Shown: one piece after another, positions 27,086-35,695 of the stretch
Position numbering within the stretch: position 1 is the first letter of the stretch
How the letters are laid out: each line of letters starts with the position of its first letter
Assembly (NCBI RefSeq): GCF_001544455.2
Contig: NZ_FCOC02000003.1
Coordinates: forward strand, 434,001 to 498,000
Direction: 5' to 3'
Length of the DNA: 64,000 nucleotides
DNA from: Caballeronia sordidicola
GTDB lineage: Bacteria > Pseudomonadota > Gammaproteobacteria > Burkholderiales > Burkholderiaceae
Position numbers and translations under genes: made by a program
Notes under the pieces: generated by a model
What the model was told of the DNA's origin: nothing
The model's database searches: none
Seen by the model: the letters and a program-made list of their open reading frames with translations, nothing else

Positions 27086-28741
27086 ATGGCCAAGTCTAAG
27101 AAAGCGGGCTCGCAAGAGCAATCCAAAATTGCGGCGCTTAGCCCGTTCGAATTGAAGGACGAACTGATCAAGGCCGCAGGCGGCGGCGCCGTTGACCGGC
27201 CCGCCAACGTCGCCATGCTCAATGCAGGCCGCGGCAACCCGAATTTCCTTGCCACCATTCCCCGTCACGGCTTCTGGCAATTGGGCCTCTTTGCCATGCG
27301 CGAATCCGAGCGTTCATTTGCGCACATGCCGGAAGGGCTGGGCGGATTCCCGAAGCATGAAGGACTTGAAGAACGCTTCGAGATTTTCGCGCGCGACAAC
27401 AAGGGCGTGCCCGGCATCGACTTCCTGCGCGGCGCGCTCTCTTATGTACGTGACCAACTGGGTCTGAATGGCGGTGAATTCCTGTACGAAATGTGTGAAG
27501 GAATTCTGGCCTCGAATTACCCGGTGCCCGACCGGATGTTGAAATTGTCCGAAGTGATCGTGGCGCAGTATCTAAAAAAGGAGATGATCGGCAAACATCC
27601 GTTCATTGGCGATTTCGATATCTTCGCCACCGAAGGCGGCACCGCGGCAATGACGTACATTTTCAATACGCTGCGCGAAAATCATCTGATCAAGCCTGGA
27701 GACACTATTGCGCTCGGTTCGCCAATCTTTACGCCCTACATTGAAATCCCGACGCTCAACGACTATCAGTTGAACGTGGTCAATCTCAATGCGGACGTTG
27801 AGCGCAACTGGCAATACTCGAAAGAAGAACTCGACAAGCTGCGCGATCCAAAAGTCAAAGCGTTCTTCCTCGTCAATCCGAGCAATCCGCCCTCGGTCAA
27901 GATCGATACCGAAAGCCTGGAGTACATCGCGGAGATCGTGAAGGAACGGCCGGACCTGATCCTTCTTACCGACGACGTATACGGCACATTCGCGGACGAT
28001 TTCGTTTCGCTCTTCGCGTTGTGCCCGAGGAACACCATCCTCGTATATTCATACTCCAAGTATTTTGGCGCCACGGGCTGGCGGCTCGGCACGATCGCGA
28101 CGCATCAGGACAACGTGATCGACGAATTGATCCGCAAGCTCCCCAAGGAACAACGCGAGGAACTGCACGAGCGTTACCAGTCCATCACCACCGAGCCCGA
28201 GAACCTCAAGTTCATCGACCGGCTTGTGGCGGACAGCCGGACTGTTGCGCTGAATCACACGGCGGGGCTTTCCACGCCGCAGCAGGTGCAGATGGTCCTG
28301 TTCTCGCTCTTCGCGCTGATGGATACGCCCGAGGCCTACAAGAACGCCTTGAAGCGCCTGATTCGTGGACGCAAGGAGGCGTTGTATCGCGAGATCGGAA
28401 TCAGCTTCGACGACAGCGACGTGAACCAGGTCGATTACTACACGATCATCGACCTCGAGTTTCTCGGCAATCGCGCCTATGGAACGGAGTTCGTGCAGTG
28501 GCTGTTCAAGAACACCGAACCGTCCGAGTTGCTGTTCCGCCTCGCGAAGGAAGCACGCGTCGTGCTCTTGCCGGGACGCGGTTTTGGCACGCAGCATCCT
28601 TCCGGCCGCGTATCGCTCGCGAATCTCAACGAGAGCGATTACAAGCAGATTGGCCGCGCGATGCGCAAGTTGATGTCGGAATACGTCGAACGCTACAACG
28701 AGGCAACGGGCAAGTCGCTCGACAGGAACAAGGTGCTTTGA
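27086..28741 (+). CDS. asdA: Aspartate 4-decarboxylase / aspartate aminotransferase (PLP)
   Basis: A 551-residue fold-type I PLP enzyme of the large aspartate beta-decarboxylase class, which makes L-alanine and CO2 from aspartate and also transaminates. The Schiff-base lysine is Lys325 in YSYSKYFGATGWRLG; FLVNPSNPPS and LLTDDVYGTF carry the Asn and Asp-x-x-Tyr that bind the cofactor. The length fits this class (about 530-550), longer than ordinary AspAT. Start chosen from GGAGGT five bases upstream. In other bacteria it pairs with an aspartate:alanine antiporter (AspT), which is absent here. Cytoplasmic, stand-alone. Confidence 0.9.
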   Translation: MAKSKKAGSQEQSKIAALSPFELKDELIKAAGGGAVDRPANVAMLNAGRGNPNFLATIPRHGFWQLGLFAMRESERSFAHMPEGLGGFPKHEGLEERFEIFARDNKGVPGIDFLRGALSYVRDQLGLNGGEFLYEMCEGILASNYPVPDRMLKLSEVIVAQYLKKEMIGKHPFIGDFDIFATEGGTAAMTYIFNTLRENHLIKPGDTIALGSPIFTPYIEIPTLNDYQLNVVNLNADVERNWQYSKEELDKLRDPKVKAFFLVNPSNPPSVKIDTESLEYIAEIVKERPDLILLTDDVYGTFADDFVSLFALCPRNTILVYSYSKYFGATGWRLGTIATHQDNVIDELIRKLPKEQREELHERYQSITTEPENLKFIDRLVADSRTVALNHTAGLSTPQQVQMVLFSLFALMDTPEAYKNALKRLIRGRKEALYREIGISFDDSDVNQVDYYTIIDLEFLGNRAYGTEFVQWLFKNTEPSELLFRLAKEARVVLLPGRGFGTQHPSGRVSLANLNESDYKQIGRAMRKLMSEYVERYNEATGKSLDRNKVL

Positions 28742-28777
28742 CGTGCATCGCGCGCTGAAACCAGCATCGGAATGAAA

Positions 28778-28805
28778 AACGGGCCGCTGGAAAAAGCGGC
28801 CCGTT
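28778..28805 (-). terminator. Terminator downstream of the first porin
   Basis: An 11-base perfect stem (28778-28788 with 28795-28805) with a six-base loop. Read on the minus strand it is followed by TTT, serving the porin that ends at 28826. It may also stop asdA transcripts from the other side. Confidence 0.8.
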
Positions 28806-28825
28806 CCTGGCTTTCAGAGACGTGC

Positions 28826-30001
28826 TTAGAACTTGTGGCGGATACCCACGCGTGCAGCGATCTGGTCGTTTGCACCGCGGCCCGACGTGCCGAAGTAGCT
28901 CGTGCTCGAACCGATCTGCGCCTGCACATCGGTGCCGTTGTTCGAGCCCGACGCGTGTTGATAAATGCCCAGCACGTAGACATCGGTACGCTTGGAAAGC
29001 GAGTAGTCCACGCTTGCGTCGACTTGCTGCCACTTGCCTTGTGCGGCGTCCGTCAGCTTCATGTACGTGTAGCCAAGGCTTCCCGTCACGGCCGGCGTGA
29101 ACGCGTACTTGCCGCCAAGTTCATACGTATTGAACTTCGACGTCGCGCCACCGATGGCTTCGAAACGCGTATTGGTCCACAACGCGAACAAGGTTGCGTC
29201 GGCGATCTTGTAGTTTGCACCAATGCCGAACGTGCGCAGGTCCTTCGTGCCGCCCGTCGCCACGTTTGCAATGCTCGTGCTGAACGCCGGCGTAGCCGAA
29301 GCTGGGAAGTGGATGTCCGTATAAGCCGTGCCGATGCTGAACGGGCCCGCAGCGTAGTTCAAACCGAAGCTGTATGCACGCGACGAACCTTGCGTGGTCA
29401 CGCCGCCGGCCGTGGTCGTGGGCGAGCCGGAGAACGCGCCTGCCTGGTTCGAGAAACCATACAAGCCGCCGAACGTCACGCCGTAGAAGTTCGCGCTGCT
29501 GAACTTGATCGAGTTATTGATGCGGCTCGACGTCAGTTGGTCCACGTCATTGATGTGATACGCATAGTTGCCCGCAACCGTCTGGCCGCCGATCGAATAC
29601 GCGCCACCCAGGTAGTCGGTCGAGAACGAGTATTGACGGCCAAGGGTCACCGAGCCGACGTCCGACTTCGAAATACCCACATAAGCCTGACGGCCGAATT
29701 CCGCGCCGCCCTGACCGAGCGTGCCGTTGCCGCTGTTAAAGCCGCTTTCCAACGTGAAGATGGCCTTCAGTCCGCCACCCAGGTCTTCAGCACCTCGGAG
29801 GCCCCAGCGGCTGCCTTGCGATACGCCGTCGTCGTACTTGAAAATCTTCGAGCTGCCGGTGCCGGCGGCGCTGTGGTTCGCATAGCTGATACCTGCGTCG
29901 ATCAGGCCGTACAGCGTGACGCTGCTTTGAGCTTGAGCGGGTGCGGCCGATGCGGCAAACGCAGCGAGCGCGGCGATGGCGAGCAGTGATTTACGATTCA
30001 A
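28826..30001 (-). CDS. Gram-negative porin (OmpC-like, Burkholderia type)
   Basis: A 391-residue trimeric-porin family protein of the outer membrane. The start is taken as TTG at 30001 because a GGGAG ribosome site precedes it and it begins a clean 24-residue signal peptide ending PAQA before QSSVTLYGLIDAG; the ATG at 30127 would add an implausible extension. The mature chain has WGLRGAEDLGGGLKAIFTLE, the long L3-like segment and the C-terminal RVGIRHKF that ends in Phe for BAM recognition. It is a close paralogue of the porin at 41642-42817. Substrate unknown. Confidence 0.9.
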   Translation of the reverse strand: MNRKSLLAIAALAAFAASAAPAQAQSSVTLYGLIDAGISYANHSAAGTGSSKIFKYDDGVSQGSRWGLRGAEDLGGGLKAIFTLESGFNSGNGTLGQGGAEFGRQAYVGISKSDVGSVTLGRQYSFSTDYLGGAYSIGGQTVAGNYAYHINDVDQLTSSRINNSIKFSSANFYGVTFGGLYGFSNQAGAFSGSPTTTAGGVTTQGSSRAYSFGLNYAAGPFSIGTAYTDIHFPASATPAFSTSIANVATGGTKDLRTFGIGANYKIADATLFALWTNTRFEAIGGATSKFNTYELGGKYAFTPAVTGSLGYTYMKLTDAAQGKWQQVDASVDYSLSKRTDVYVLGIYQHASGSNNGTDVQAQIGSSTSYFGTSGRGANDQIAARVGIRHKF

Positions 30002-30157
30002 AACAATCTCCCTGAGCGTGGGTGGTAGCGTGAGTGGTCTGTGCAACAAGTGCTTTGGTACGTCGGACTCTTGCGGGCCATTGACTTGCGACGGGCGGAC
30101 TTTATCGGACACGTATGTAAGGTCCATGACAGTTGTTTTGACGCGACGACTGCTTTA

Positions 30158-30190
30158 CAAGCACCGCTCTTGTGGTACGAGCGGTGCTTG
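30158..30190 (-). repeat. 12-base perfect inverted repeat between motB and the porin
   Basis: CAAGCACCGCTC (30158-30169) and GAGCGGTGCTTG (30179-30190) pair perfectly around a nine-base loop. The position, just past the motB stop on the minus strand, suggests a terminator or attenuator, but the bases after the stem on that strand (TAAAGC) are not a T run. It could instead be an RNA-stabilising hairpin. Confidence 0.5.
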
Positions 30191-30280
30191 GCGGCGTGCC
30201 GTTTCAAGCAGACTGAGCGCTGTGAGCGTGCGGATGGAAACCGCGAGCGGATGGCGTATCGCCGCGCACAACGCGGCTTG

Positions 30281-31288
30281 CTAGCCTTTAGACGAGACTT
30301 CGGCGTCTGTGGACAGCGGCGGCCGCGGCTTGAGCTGCAGTTGCGCGACCTTCGGCGGAATCACGGCGCTCGCAGGCTGGGAATCGTCTACCGAGGTGCG
30401 GCCGCCGTCGGCGAAGAACGCCTGCTCGGCGGCCTTGTTCAGCACGAGAATGCTGATGCGCCGGTTGGTGGGTTCGTCGGCAACCGCCTTGTTCAGCGGC
30501 AGCACGTCGGCGAGTCCGCGCACCTGAAGGATCTTGCCTTCGCTCATGCCGCCCGCGATCAATGAGCGGCGCGCGGCGTTGGCGCGCTCGCTCGACAACT
30601 CCCAGTTCGAGTAACCGGCCTGACCGCCGGAGTAGGGCACGGCGTCGGTGTGTCCCGCAATCGATACGCGGTTGTCCACATCGTTCATGGATGCCCCGAT
30701 CTGCGCGAGTATCACGCCCACATAACCCTCGAGCTTCGAGCTGCCTGATGCGAACATCGGACGCCTGAGCGAATCCACGATCTCGATGCGCAAACCCTCG
30801 CTCGTGATATCGATACGAATCTGGTCCTTGAACGCACGCAGCGCCGGCGTATTTTCTATCAACGCCGTGAGCTTTTCCTTAAGCTGCTTGAGGCGGCGGG
30901 CATCGTTCTCGGCTGCGATGCGCTCGGGCGTCTTGGAGACAGGCTCGGTCTGGCTCTTGGTGACTTCGCCAGGACGTGAACTCGCAAGGTCGCGGCCGCC
31001 GCCGTTGATCACGCTCGAACGCGCCGCGCCGCTGCCGTCGTTGCCGCCGAAGAGCGTGGAGAGCGGCGCGTTGAAATAGTCTTCAATGCCCTGCTTGTCG
31101 TATCTCGACGTCGACCCGAGCAACCACATCAACAGAAAGAACGCCATCATGGCCGTGACGAAGTCGGCGTAGGCGATCTTCCACGCGCCGCCATGATGAC
31201 CCGCGTGTCCCGACTTCTTTTTCCTGCGCACCACAATGGTCGGCGCAAGGACCGACTGCAAGGGATCGCGATTGGGTTTTTCAGCCAT
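30281..31288 (-). CDS. motB: Flagellar motor stator protein MotB
   Basis: A 335-residue stator subunit. A basic N-terminus (VVRRKKKSGHAGHHGG) precedes one membrane helix with the proton-binding Asp42 in AYADFVTAMMAFFLLMWLLG. A Ser/Gly-rich plug and linker follow, then an OmpA-type peptidoglycan-binding domain from about 160 to 300 (SIAGHTDAVPY, ANAARRSLIAGG, LPLNKAVADEPTNRRISI). It lies 35 bases after motA on the same strand. No flhDC or che genes adjoin, unlike many beta-proteobacterial motAB loci. Confidence 0.95.
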   Translation of the reverse strand: MAEKPNRDPLQSVLAPTIVVRRKKKSGHAGHHGGAWKIAYADFVTAMMAFFLLMWLLGSTSRYDKQGIEDYFNAPLSTLFGGNDGSGAARSSVINGGGRDLASSRPGEVTKSQTEPVSKTPERIAAENDARRLKQLKEKLTALIENTPALRAFKDQIRIDITSEGLRIEIVDSLRRPMFASGSSKLEGYVGVILAQIGASMNDVDNRVSIAGHTDAVPYSGGQAGYSNWELSSERANAARRSLIAGGMSEGKILQVRGLADVLPLNKAVADEPTNRRISILVLNKAAEQAFFADGGRTSVDDSQPASAVIPPKVAQLQLKPRPPLSTDAEVSSKG

Positions 31289-31323
31289 GTCCTAGTCCGT
31301 GAGTTGGCCGTGCAAGCCGTGCA

Positions 31324-32193
31324 TCAAGCTGATTTTGGCTGCTTGGTGGCGCGCACGGCTTCGTCGAGTTCCTTGAAGCTCGGACGGTCGGCGGTGAACA
31401 GCACCTTGCGGCCGAACTCCACGGCAATGGCGGGCGCATAGCCGTTCATCGATGCAAGCAATACCGACTTCACGCACTGGAACGGCTTGGACTCCGCCTG
31501 TCCTTTTGCGGCGAGCAGATCGGCGAGCGGTCCGAAGAAACCGTAGGCGAGCAAAATGCCAAGAAAGGTTCCCACGAGCGCGCCGGCAATCATTTCGCCG
31601 AGAATGGCGGGGGCTGCGCCGACCGACCCCATTGTGTGAACAACGCCCATGACGGCCGCGACAATGCCGAACGCAGGCAGGCCATCGGCCATTTTCTGAA
31701 TCGCGCCGGATGCGACGGACGCCTCCGCGTGATGCGTCTCGAGCTCTTCGTCCATGAGGTCTTGCATCTCGAGCGCGTTGACGTTGCCGCTCGACATCAT
31801 GCGCAAATAATCGACGATGAATTCAAGCAGATGGTGATCGTTGAGCACGTGTTCGTACTTCATGAAAGTCGGGCTTTTTTCCGGCGCTTCCACGTCCACT
31901 TCGAGCGCCATCATGCCTTCCTTGCGCGCCTTTTGAAGCAGTTCGTAAAGCAGCGCGATGAGTTGCACATATTTCTCTTTCGAGTAGCCGCCGCCCTTGA
32001 ACGCGGTCGGGATGACCTTGAGCGTCTTCTTGAGCGTGGCAACCGGATTTGATACGACGAATGCCCCGATTGCGGCACCAAAAATACACAGCAGCTCGAA
32101 GGGCTGCAGCAGCGCTTTCAAGTGGCCGCCCACACCCATGAAACTGCCGATCACCGACCCAATCACCAGGACCCATCCGATAACGACAAACAT
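31324..32193 (-). CDS. motA: Flagellar motor stator protein MotA
   Basis: A 289-residue four-helix stator subunit that with MotB forms the proton channel. Membrane helices are at about 1-20, 31-50, 165-190 and 200-222; the cytoplasmic loop (about 75-150) carries the charged ARKEG and YLRMMSSGN that touch the rotor. FGIVAAVMGVVHTMGSVG contains the channel Pro-flanked helix. The gene starts the motAB operon; upstream 32194-32476 is the divergent spacer to an outer-membrane protein gene, with no flhDC in sight. Confidence 0.95.
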   Translation of the reverse strand: MFVVIGWVLVIGSVIGSFMGVGGHLKALLQPFELLCIFGAAIGAFVVSNPVATLKKTLKVIPTAFKGGGYSKEKYVQLIALLYELLQKARKEGMMALEVDVEAPEKSPTFMKYEHVLNDHHLLEFIVDYLRMMSSGNVNALEMQDLMDEELETHHAEASVASGAIQKMADGLPAFGIVAAVMGVVHTMGSVGAAPAILGEMIAGALVGTFLGILLAYGFFGPLADLLAAKGQAESKPFQCVKSVLLASMNGYAPAIAVEFGRKVLFTADRPSFKELDEAVRATKQPKSA

Positions 32194-32476
32194 GCTCTCT
32201 CCGCGTAATTTTCGTGCCTCGGTTAAATGAAGCTGTCATGGAACTTAACGGCAGGCGGCCTCGCACATTTAGGGTAGGCATGAGGAATCTTTTCTTACCG
32301 ATTTGTGTAAATCAGAAAAATTTACGCTGAAAATTGCACCGTTTGGTTTAGTCGGGATGTCGGTCGAGATATCGAATTGATGCCAATAAAGGCCACTGTT
32401 CATTCCATTGAATCGCTTAACGAAACCGTACAGTTCCGGCACGGGATGGAGCCCGGCTACTTACGGAGAAGGTGCA

Positions 32477-33130
32477 GTGAAGACAGTCCTGAGCGCGGCG
32501 GCGGCCGCAATGATCATCATGCTGGCAACGCAGACGACCCATGCACAAGAGGTCTATATACAAGGCGGCACGCTCGGCGCGGGTTTGGGCGCCGCGTACT
32601 CGCTCAACTCATGGGCCGGCGTCCACGCGGAAGTGGAGGGTCTTGGCTTTTCTCACTCGTTCAACGTCAGCGGCAATAAATACGACGGTCATCTCAGTCT
32701 TAAGCAAGGCGGCCTTTATCTCGACCTTTTTCCATTTGCAAACAGCGGTTTCCGGCTAACAGGCGGAGCGCTGATCAACGACGACAAACTCAACGCGCAC
32801 GCCGTTCCCGACGCGCAAGGCAACTTCAAAATTGGCGATGACGTTGTGCCCGCCATTGGAGGCGCGCCCTCTGCAACGGTGCGTTTGCCGAGCGTCATGC
32901 CCTATCTGGGAGTTGGATACGGGCACAAGCCGGTATCGAAGGGATTTGGTTTCATGTTCGATCTTGGCGTGGCGTACGGCCGTCCGCGCGTGTCCTACTT
33001 CGTGCCGGAGGTGTATAGCCTGTTTACGACGCAGGCCAATATCGACCAGGAAAAGCAGAACATTACCGATCGCGTGGAAAAGTATCGCTGGTATCCGGTC
33101 GTGCAACTCGGCGTGACGTACCGGTTTTGA
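32477..33130 (+). CDS. Outer-membrane beta-barrel protein
   Basis: A 217-residue exported protein. GTG at 32477 is chosen because GGAGAAGG lies five bases upstream and it opens a signal peptide ending THAQ before EVYIQGGTLGAGLGAAYSLN. Alternating hydrophobic strands, Gly/Tyr richness and the C-terminal VQLGVTYRF mark an outer-membrane barrel of about eight strands, in the style of OmpW or Ail proteins. GGLYLDLFPFANSGFRLTGG is well kept among Burkholderiaceae relatives as I remember them. Function unknown. The neighbour motA is divergent. Confidence 0.75.
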   Translation: MKTVLSAAAAAMIIMLATQTTHAQEVYIQGGTLGAGLGAAYSLNSWAGVHAEVEGLGFSHSFNVSGNKYDGHLSLKQGGLYLDLFPFANSGFRLTGGALINDDKLNAHAVPDAQGNFKIGDDVVPAIGGAPSATVRLPSVMPYLGVGYGHKPVSKGFGFMFDLGVAYGRPRVSYFVPEVYSLFTTQANIDQEKQNITDRVEKYRWYPVVQLGVTYRF

Positions 33131-33258
33131 AGTTCGACGTGAACCTTTCGCGCGCCTGACGTTCAATAACTGCAGAGAGGGCGCGCAAAGGGCAAGCTGG
33201 CATGGATGATGCGCTCCGCAAACAACCATTGTTCATCTATCAGAGGCGAACCTTCAAT

Positions 33259-33531
33259 ATGATCCAGACCTTCGAGCAAACCATTGACGGCACGCCGATG
33301 CAGTTCTGCGCCAGCATTGCAGACGGCGGCAGCCCGCAGCGCGTGATCATCAGCCGCGCCGATTCAGCGAAATCGCTGGTGATCGTCGAGGCATCGGGAA
33401 TCATCAGCGCAATAAAGGCAGAGGTCGAAGCCCCGGAGTCATTCGTCGCGGACGCCGTGCGCCGTGCGCAGGAAGACGGGTTGATCGAGAAAGCGCTCAA
33501 GTCCGGCGATGTACTGACCGTAACGCTTTGA
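33259..33531 (+). CDS. Small hypothetical protein, 90 residues
   Basis: A compact alpha/beta-looking protein beginning MIQTFEQTIDGTPMQFCAS. The ATG at 33259 has GAGGCG ten bases upstream; the frame is open back to an ATG at 33202, which would add 19 residues. I do not recognise a domain. A clear terminator follows, so this is probably a real monocistronic gene. Confidence 0.6.
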   Translation: MIQTFEQTIDGTPMQFCASIADGGSPQRVIISRADSAKSLVIVEASGIISAIKAEVEAPESFVADAVRRAQEDGLIEKALKSGDVLTVTL

Positions 33532-33548
33532 TCAGTTGCCACGCTTGA

Positions 33549-33588
33549 AAATGCCCGCCTGTGCTTTCGCGCAGACGGGCATTTCTTT
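33549..33588 (+). terminator. Rho-independent terminator
   Basis: AAATGCCCG (33549-33557) pairs with CGGGCATTT (33576-33584), with further imperfect pairing inside (CTGTGC with GCGCAG), followed by CTTTTA. It closes the small gene ending at 33531 and, from the other side, the gene ending at 33609. Confidence 0.75.
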
Positions 33589-33608
33589 TACGGCGGCCGC
33601 TGTATTTC

Positions 33609-33779
33609 CTATAGACGTGGCGAGCCGTTATTCGGATCGGCTGGAACGAGAGGCGTTGCGGAATCCGGGCCGTCGGGGAGATCCGGATCGTCGGGATTGG
33701 GCGGCGCGTCGGGATCGAGCAGTTCGTCGGGATCGGGTTCTATTGGCAATTGGGTCGGGTCTACCGGCGGCGTGGACAT
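33609..33779 (-). CDS. Short Pro/Asp-rich acidic protein, 56 residues
   Basis: A tiny, very acidic, proline-rich protein beginning MSTPPVDPTQLPIEPDPDE and running as a series of D-P/P-D pairs (residues about 15-42). It is almost certainly intrinsically disordered. A GAGGAA ribosome site precedes the ATG at 33779, which supports translation. The biased composition and repeat character could also arise by slippage. No family or function is known to me; it stands between two terminating genes. Confidence 0.55.
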   Translation of the reverse strand: MSTPPVDPTQLPIEPDPDELLDPDAPPNPDDPDLPDGPDSATPLVPADPNNGSPRL

Positions 33780-33895
33780 GATCGATTCCTCACAGGCGGC
33801 CTGCGGACCGCGCGTTGCACGAGAGGTGCAGGGTCGAATTCGCAATGCGCGTTCCCGGCGCGTGTCAGTGTGTTCAGCGCCCGTTCAGCGCTTGT

Positions 33896-35338
33896 TCAGC
33901 GCGATATGTTCTGCGCTGGCTTTCCTTCTCTCGCGTCCTTGCGGTTATTTTCCTTTACTCGATGCGCCATCACCGCTGCCAGCAACAGCAGCGCGACCGA
34001 GATCGCCGCCGACAACTCCACGCCCATTACGATCTGAGCGGTTTCGGCCGCCGCGGCGTGGCTCGCCAGCGCGCCGAAAACCGCCACGCCAATCGCGCCG
34101 GCTGCTTGCCGCGCCGTGTTGAGCACCGCCGACGCCGTGCCCGCCCGCGCTGGCTCGACGGTCCCAAGCATCGCGGTGGTCATGGCGGGGACAGCGAGTC
34201 CCATGCCGGTCGGTATCAACAGGAAAGGCAGCAGCAACAGCGCCACGGGCGTGCCGGCATCGACGAAACAGAGCGCGGCGAATCCGATCGCATCGATCAA
34301 TGCGCCGGCGATCATCGGGCGCCTGGAACCGAAGCGCGCCACGACCGGACCTGCCGCGAGATTCGACAACAGAAAACCGCCTGTCAGCGGCAGGAACGCG
34401 AAGCCTGCGTGAAGCGGCGAGAGCCCCAGAACGCGCTGCAAATAAAGGCTCAACACGAACACCATGCCGTAATAAGTCAGATTCACGCAGATACCAAATG
34501 CAATTGCCGAATTGAACGTGCGGTTGCGAAAGAGCGCGGGCGGCAGCATGGGCGCTGGAGTGCGCCGCTCGACCGCGACGAAGCCGGCGGCGCTCAGCAG
34601 CGCCAGCACCATCGCGCCAATAACAACCGGATGCGCCACTCCCAAAGGCCGAAGCTCGATCATCGCGCCCACGAAGGACGTGAGCGCCACGACTGCCAGC
34701 AACTGGCCGCCAAGGTCGATGCCAAGCGCGTTTTGCGCTGGTTTTTTATCGGCGATCCATGCGTAGGTCGCGGCAATACCCGCCACGCACAGCGGCACGT
34801 TGACCCAGAAAATGCTGCGCCAGCCGAACGCCGCGATCAGCGCGCCGCCAGCAACCGGACCCGCCGCAATGGAGACAGCGCCAGCCGCTGTCCACAGGCT
34901 CACGGCGCGCGCCCGCAGGCCGTCGTCGTGGCCGCACGACTGGTTGAGCAGCACGAGGGAGTTCGGCAGCATGGCGGCCGCGCCAATGCCCTGCGACGCG
35001 CGCGCGGCGATGAGCTGGCTGGCGTCGACAGCAAAGCCGCACGCCGCCGACGCCAGCGCGAACAGCGCCAGCCCCGCCACAAACAGGCGCCGTGCGCCAA
35101 AGCGGTCGCCGAGCACGCCTGCCGAGAGCATCAGCGCGGCGAACGCCAGCGCGTAGGCGTCCACGGTCCACTGCAAGTTCGCGACGCTCGCGTGCAGGTC
35201 GCGTCCCATGCTCGCAAGCGCGACGTTGACAATGGTGACATCGAGTTGGGAGACCACGAAGCCCATGCTGGCCGTGGTGACGATCAGCGCCTGGCGTGTG
35301 CTCAGCCCGGCGCGGGAGGCGTGAAGGTTCGAGTTCAT
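33896..35338 (-). CDS. MFS drug-resistance exporter, 14-helix DHA2 family
   Basis: A 480-residue major facilitator of the EmrB/QacA type. FVVSQLDVTIVNVALASMGRDL is motif D1 of helix 1, GDRFGARRLFVAG is motif A, and ASQGIGAAAMLPNSLVLL is motif B; about 14 hydrophobic segments are present. No membrane-fusion (EmrA) partner is adjacent, so it probably exports drugs across the inner membrane alone. The C-terminus is a short basic tail. It stands alone, divergent from the response regulator gene. Confidence 0.88.
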   Translation of the reverse strand: MNSNLHASRAGLSTRQALIVTTASMGFVVSQLDVTIVNVALASMGRDLHASVANLQWTVDAYALAFAALMLSAGVLGDRFGARRLFVAGLALFALASAACGFAVDASQLIAARASQGIGAAAMLPNSLVLLNQSCGHDDGLRARAVSLWTAAGAVSIAAGPVAGGALIAAFGWRSIFWVNVPLCVAGIAATYAWIADKKPAQNALGIDLGGQLLAVVALTSFVGAMIELRPLGVAHPVVIGAMVLALLSAAGFVAVERRTPAPMLPPALFRNRTFNSAIAFGICVNLTYYGMVFVLSLYLQRVLGLSPLHAGFAFLPLTGGFLLSNLAAGPVVARFGSRRPMIAGALIDAIGFAALCFVDAGTPVALLLLPFLLIPTGMGLAVPAMTTAMLGTVEPARAGTASAVLNTARQAAGAIGVAVFGALASHAAAAETAQIVMGVELSAAISVALLLLAAVMAHRVKENNRKDAREGKPAQNISR

Positions 35339-35695
35339 GCAACCAGCTTAGCGGCCTGAAACGCGCGACGTTTCCGCGGATCGTGAAATATGCATGCGCG
35401 GTTTTTCGGGCGCCCGCGTGTTGCTTTCGTGCATCCCGATTAAACAGGCCAGGCACGCGTCGCTACGAACCGATACAGGCACGTGTCGGCACAAACAGTG
35501 ACTTCGCGCGACATATCGAAAGCATTTGTGACTGTATCGGACGATAAATTGGGAGTTATCCGATAGGACAAGGTGATGCCGCTCTGCAGAATTCGCGCGT
35601 TCATAGCGGTCTCGTAGAGCTTCATGAGACCTTTTGCGATGCCTTCGATCGACCAGGCCGAAGTCATCGTGCGCAGCGTCACCGGCGTCGTCATC
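35339..35695 (+). promoter_or_regulatory. 357-base spacer before the orphan response regulator
   Basis: No convincing gene was found; an 85-residue open frame on the minus strand (35440-35697) has no ribosome site or recognisable content. A perfect 7-base inverted repeat, TATCGGA (35535-35541) and TCCGATA (35559-35565), flanks an AT-rich core and could be an operator. The 3' part is in frame with the regulator gene from 35624, so a longer N-terminus is not excluded. Confidence 0.35.

Noticed and set aside
33815-35359. 514-codon open frame on the plus strand opposite the MFS exporter
   Set aside because: Composition is Arg/His/Gln-rich with no membrane or domain features, whereas the opposite strand encodes a textbook 14-helix transporter.
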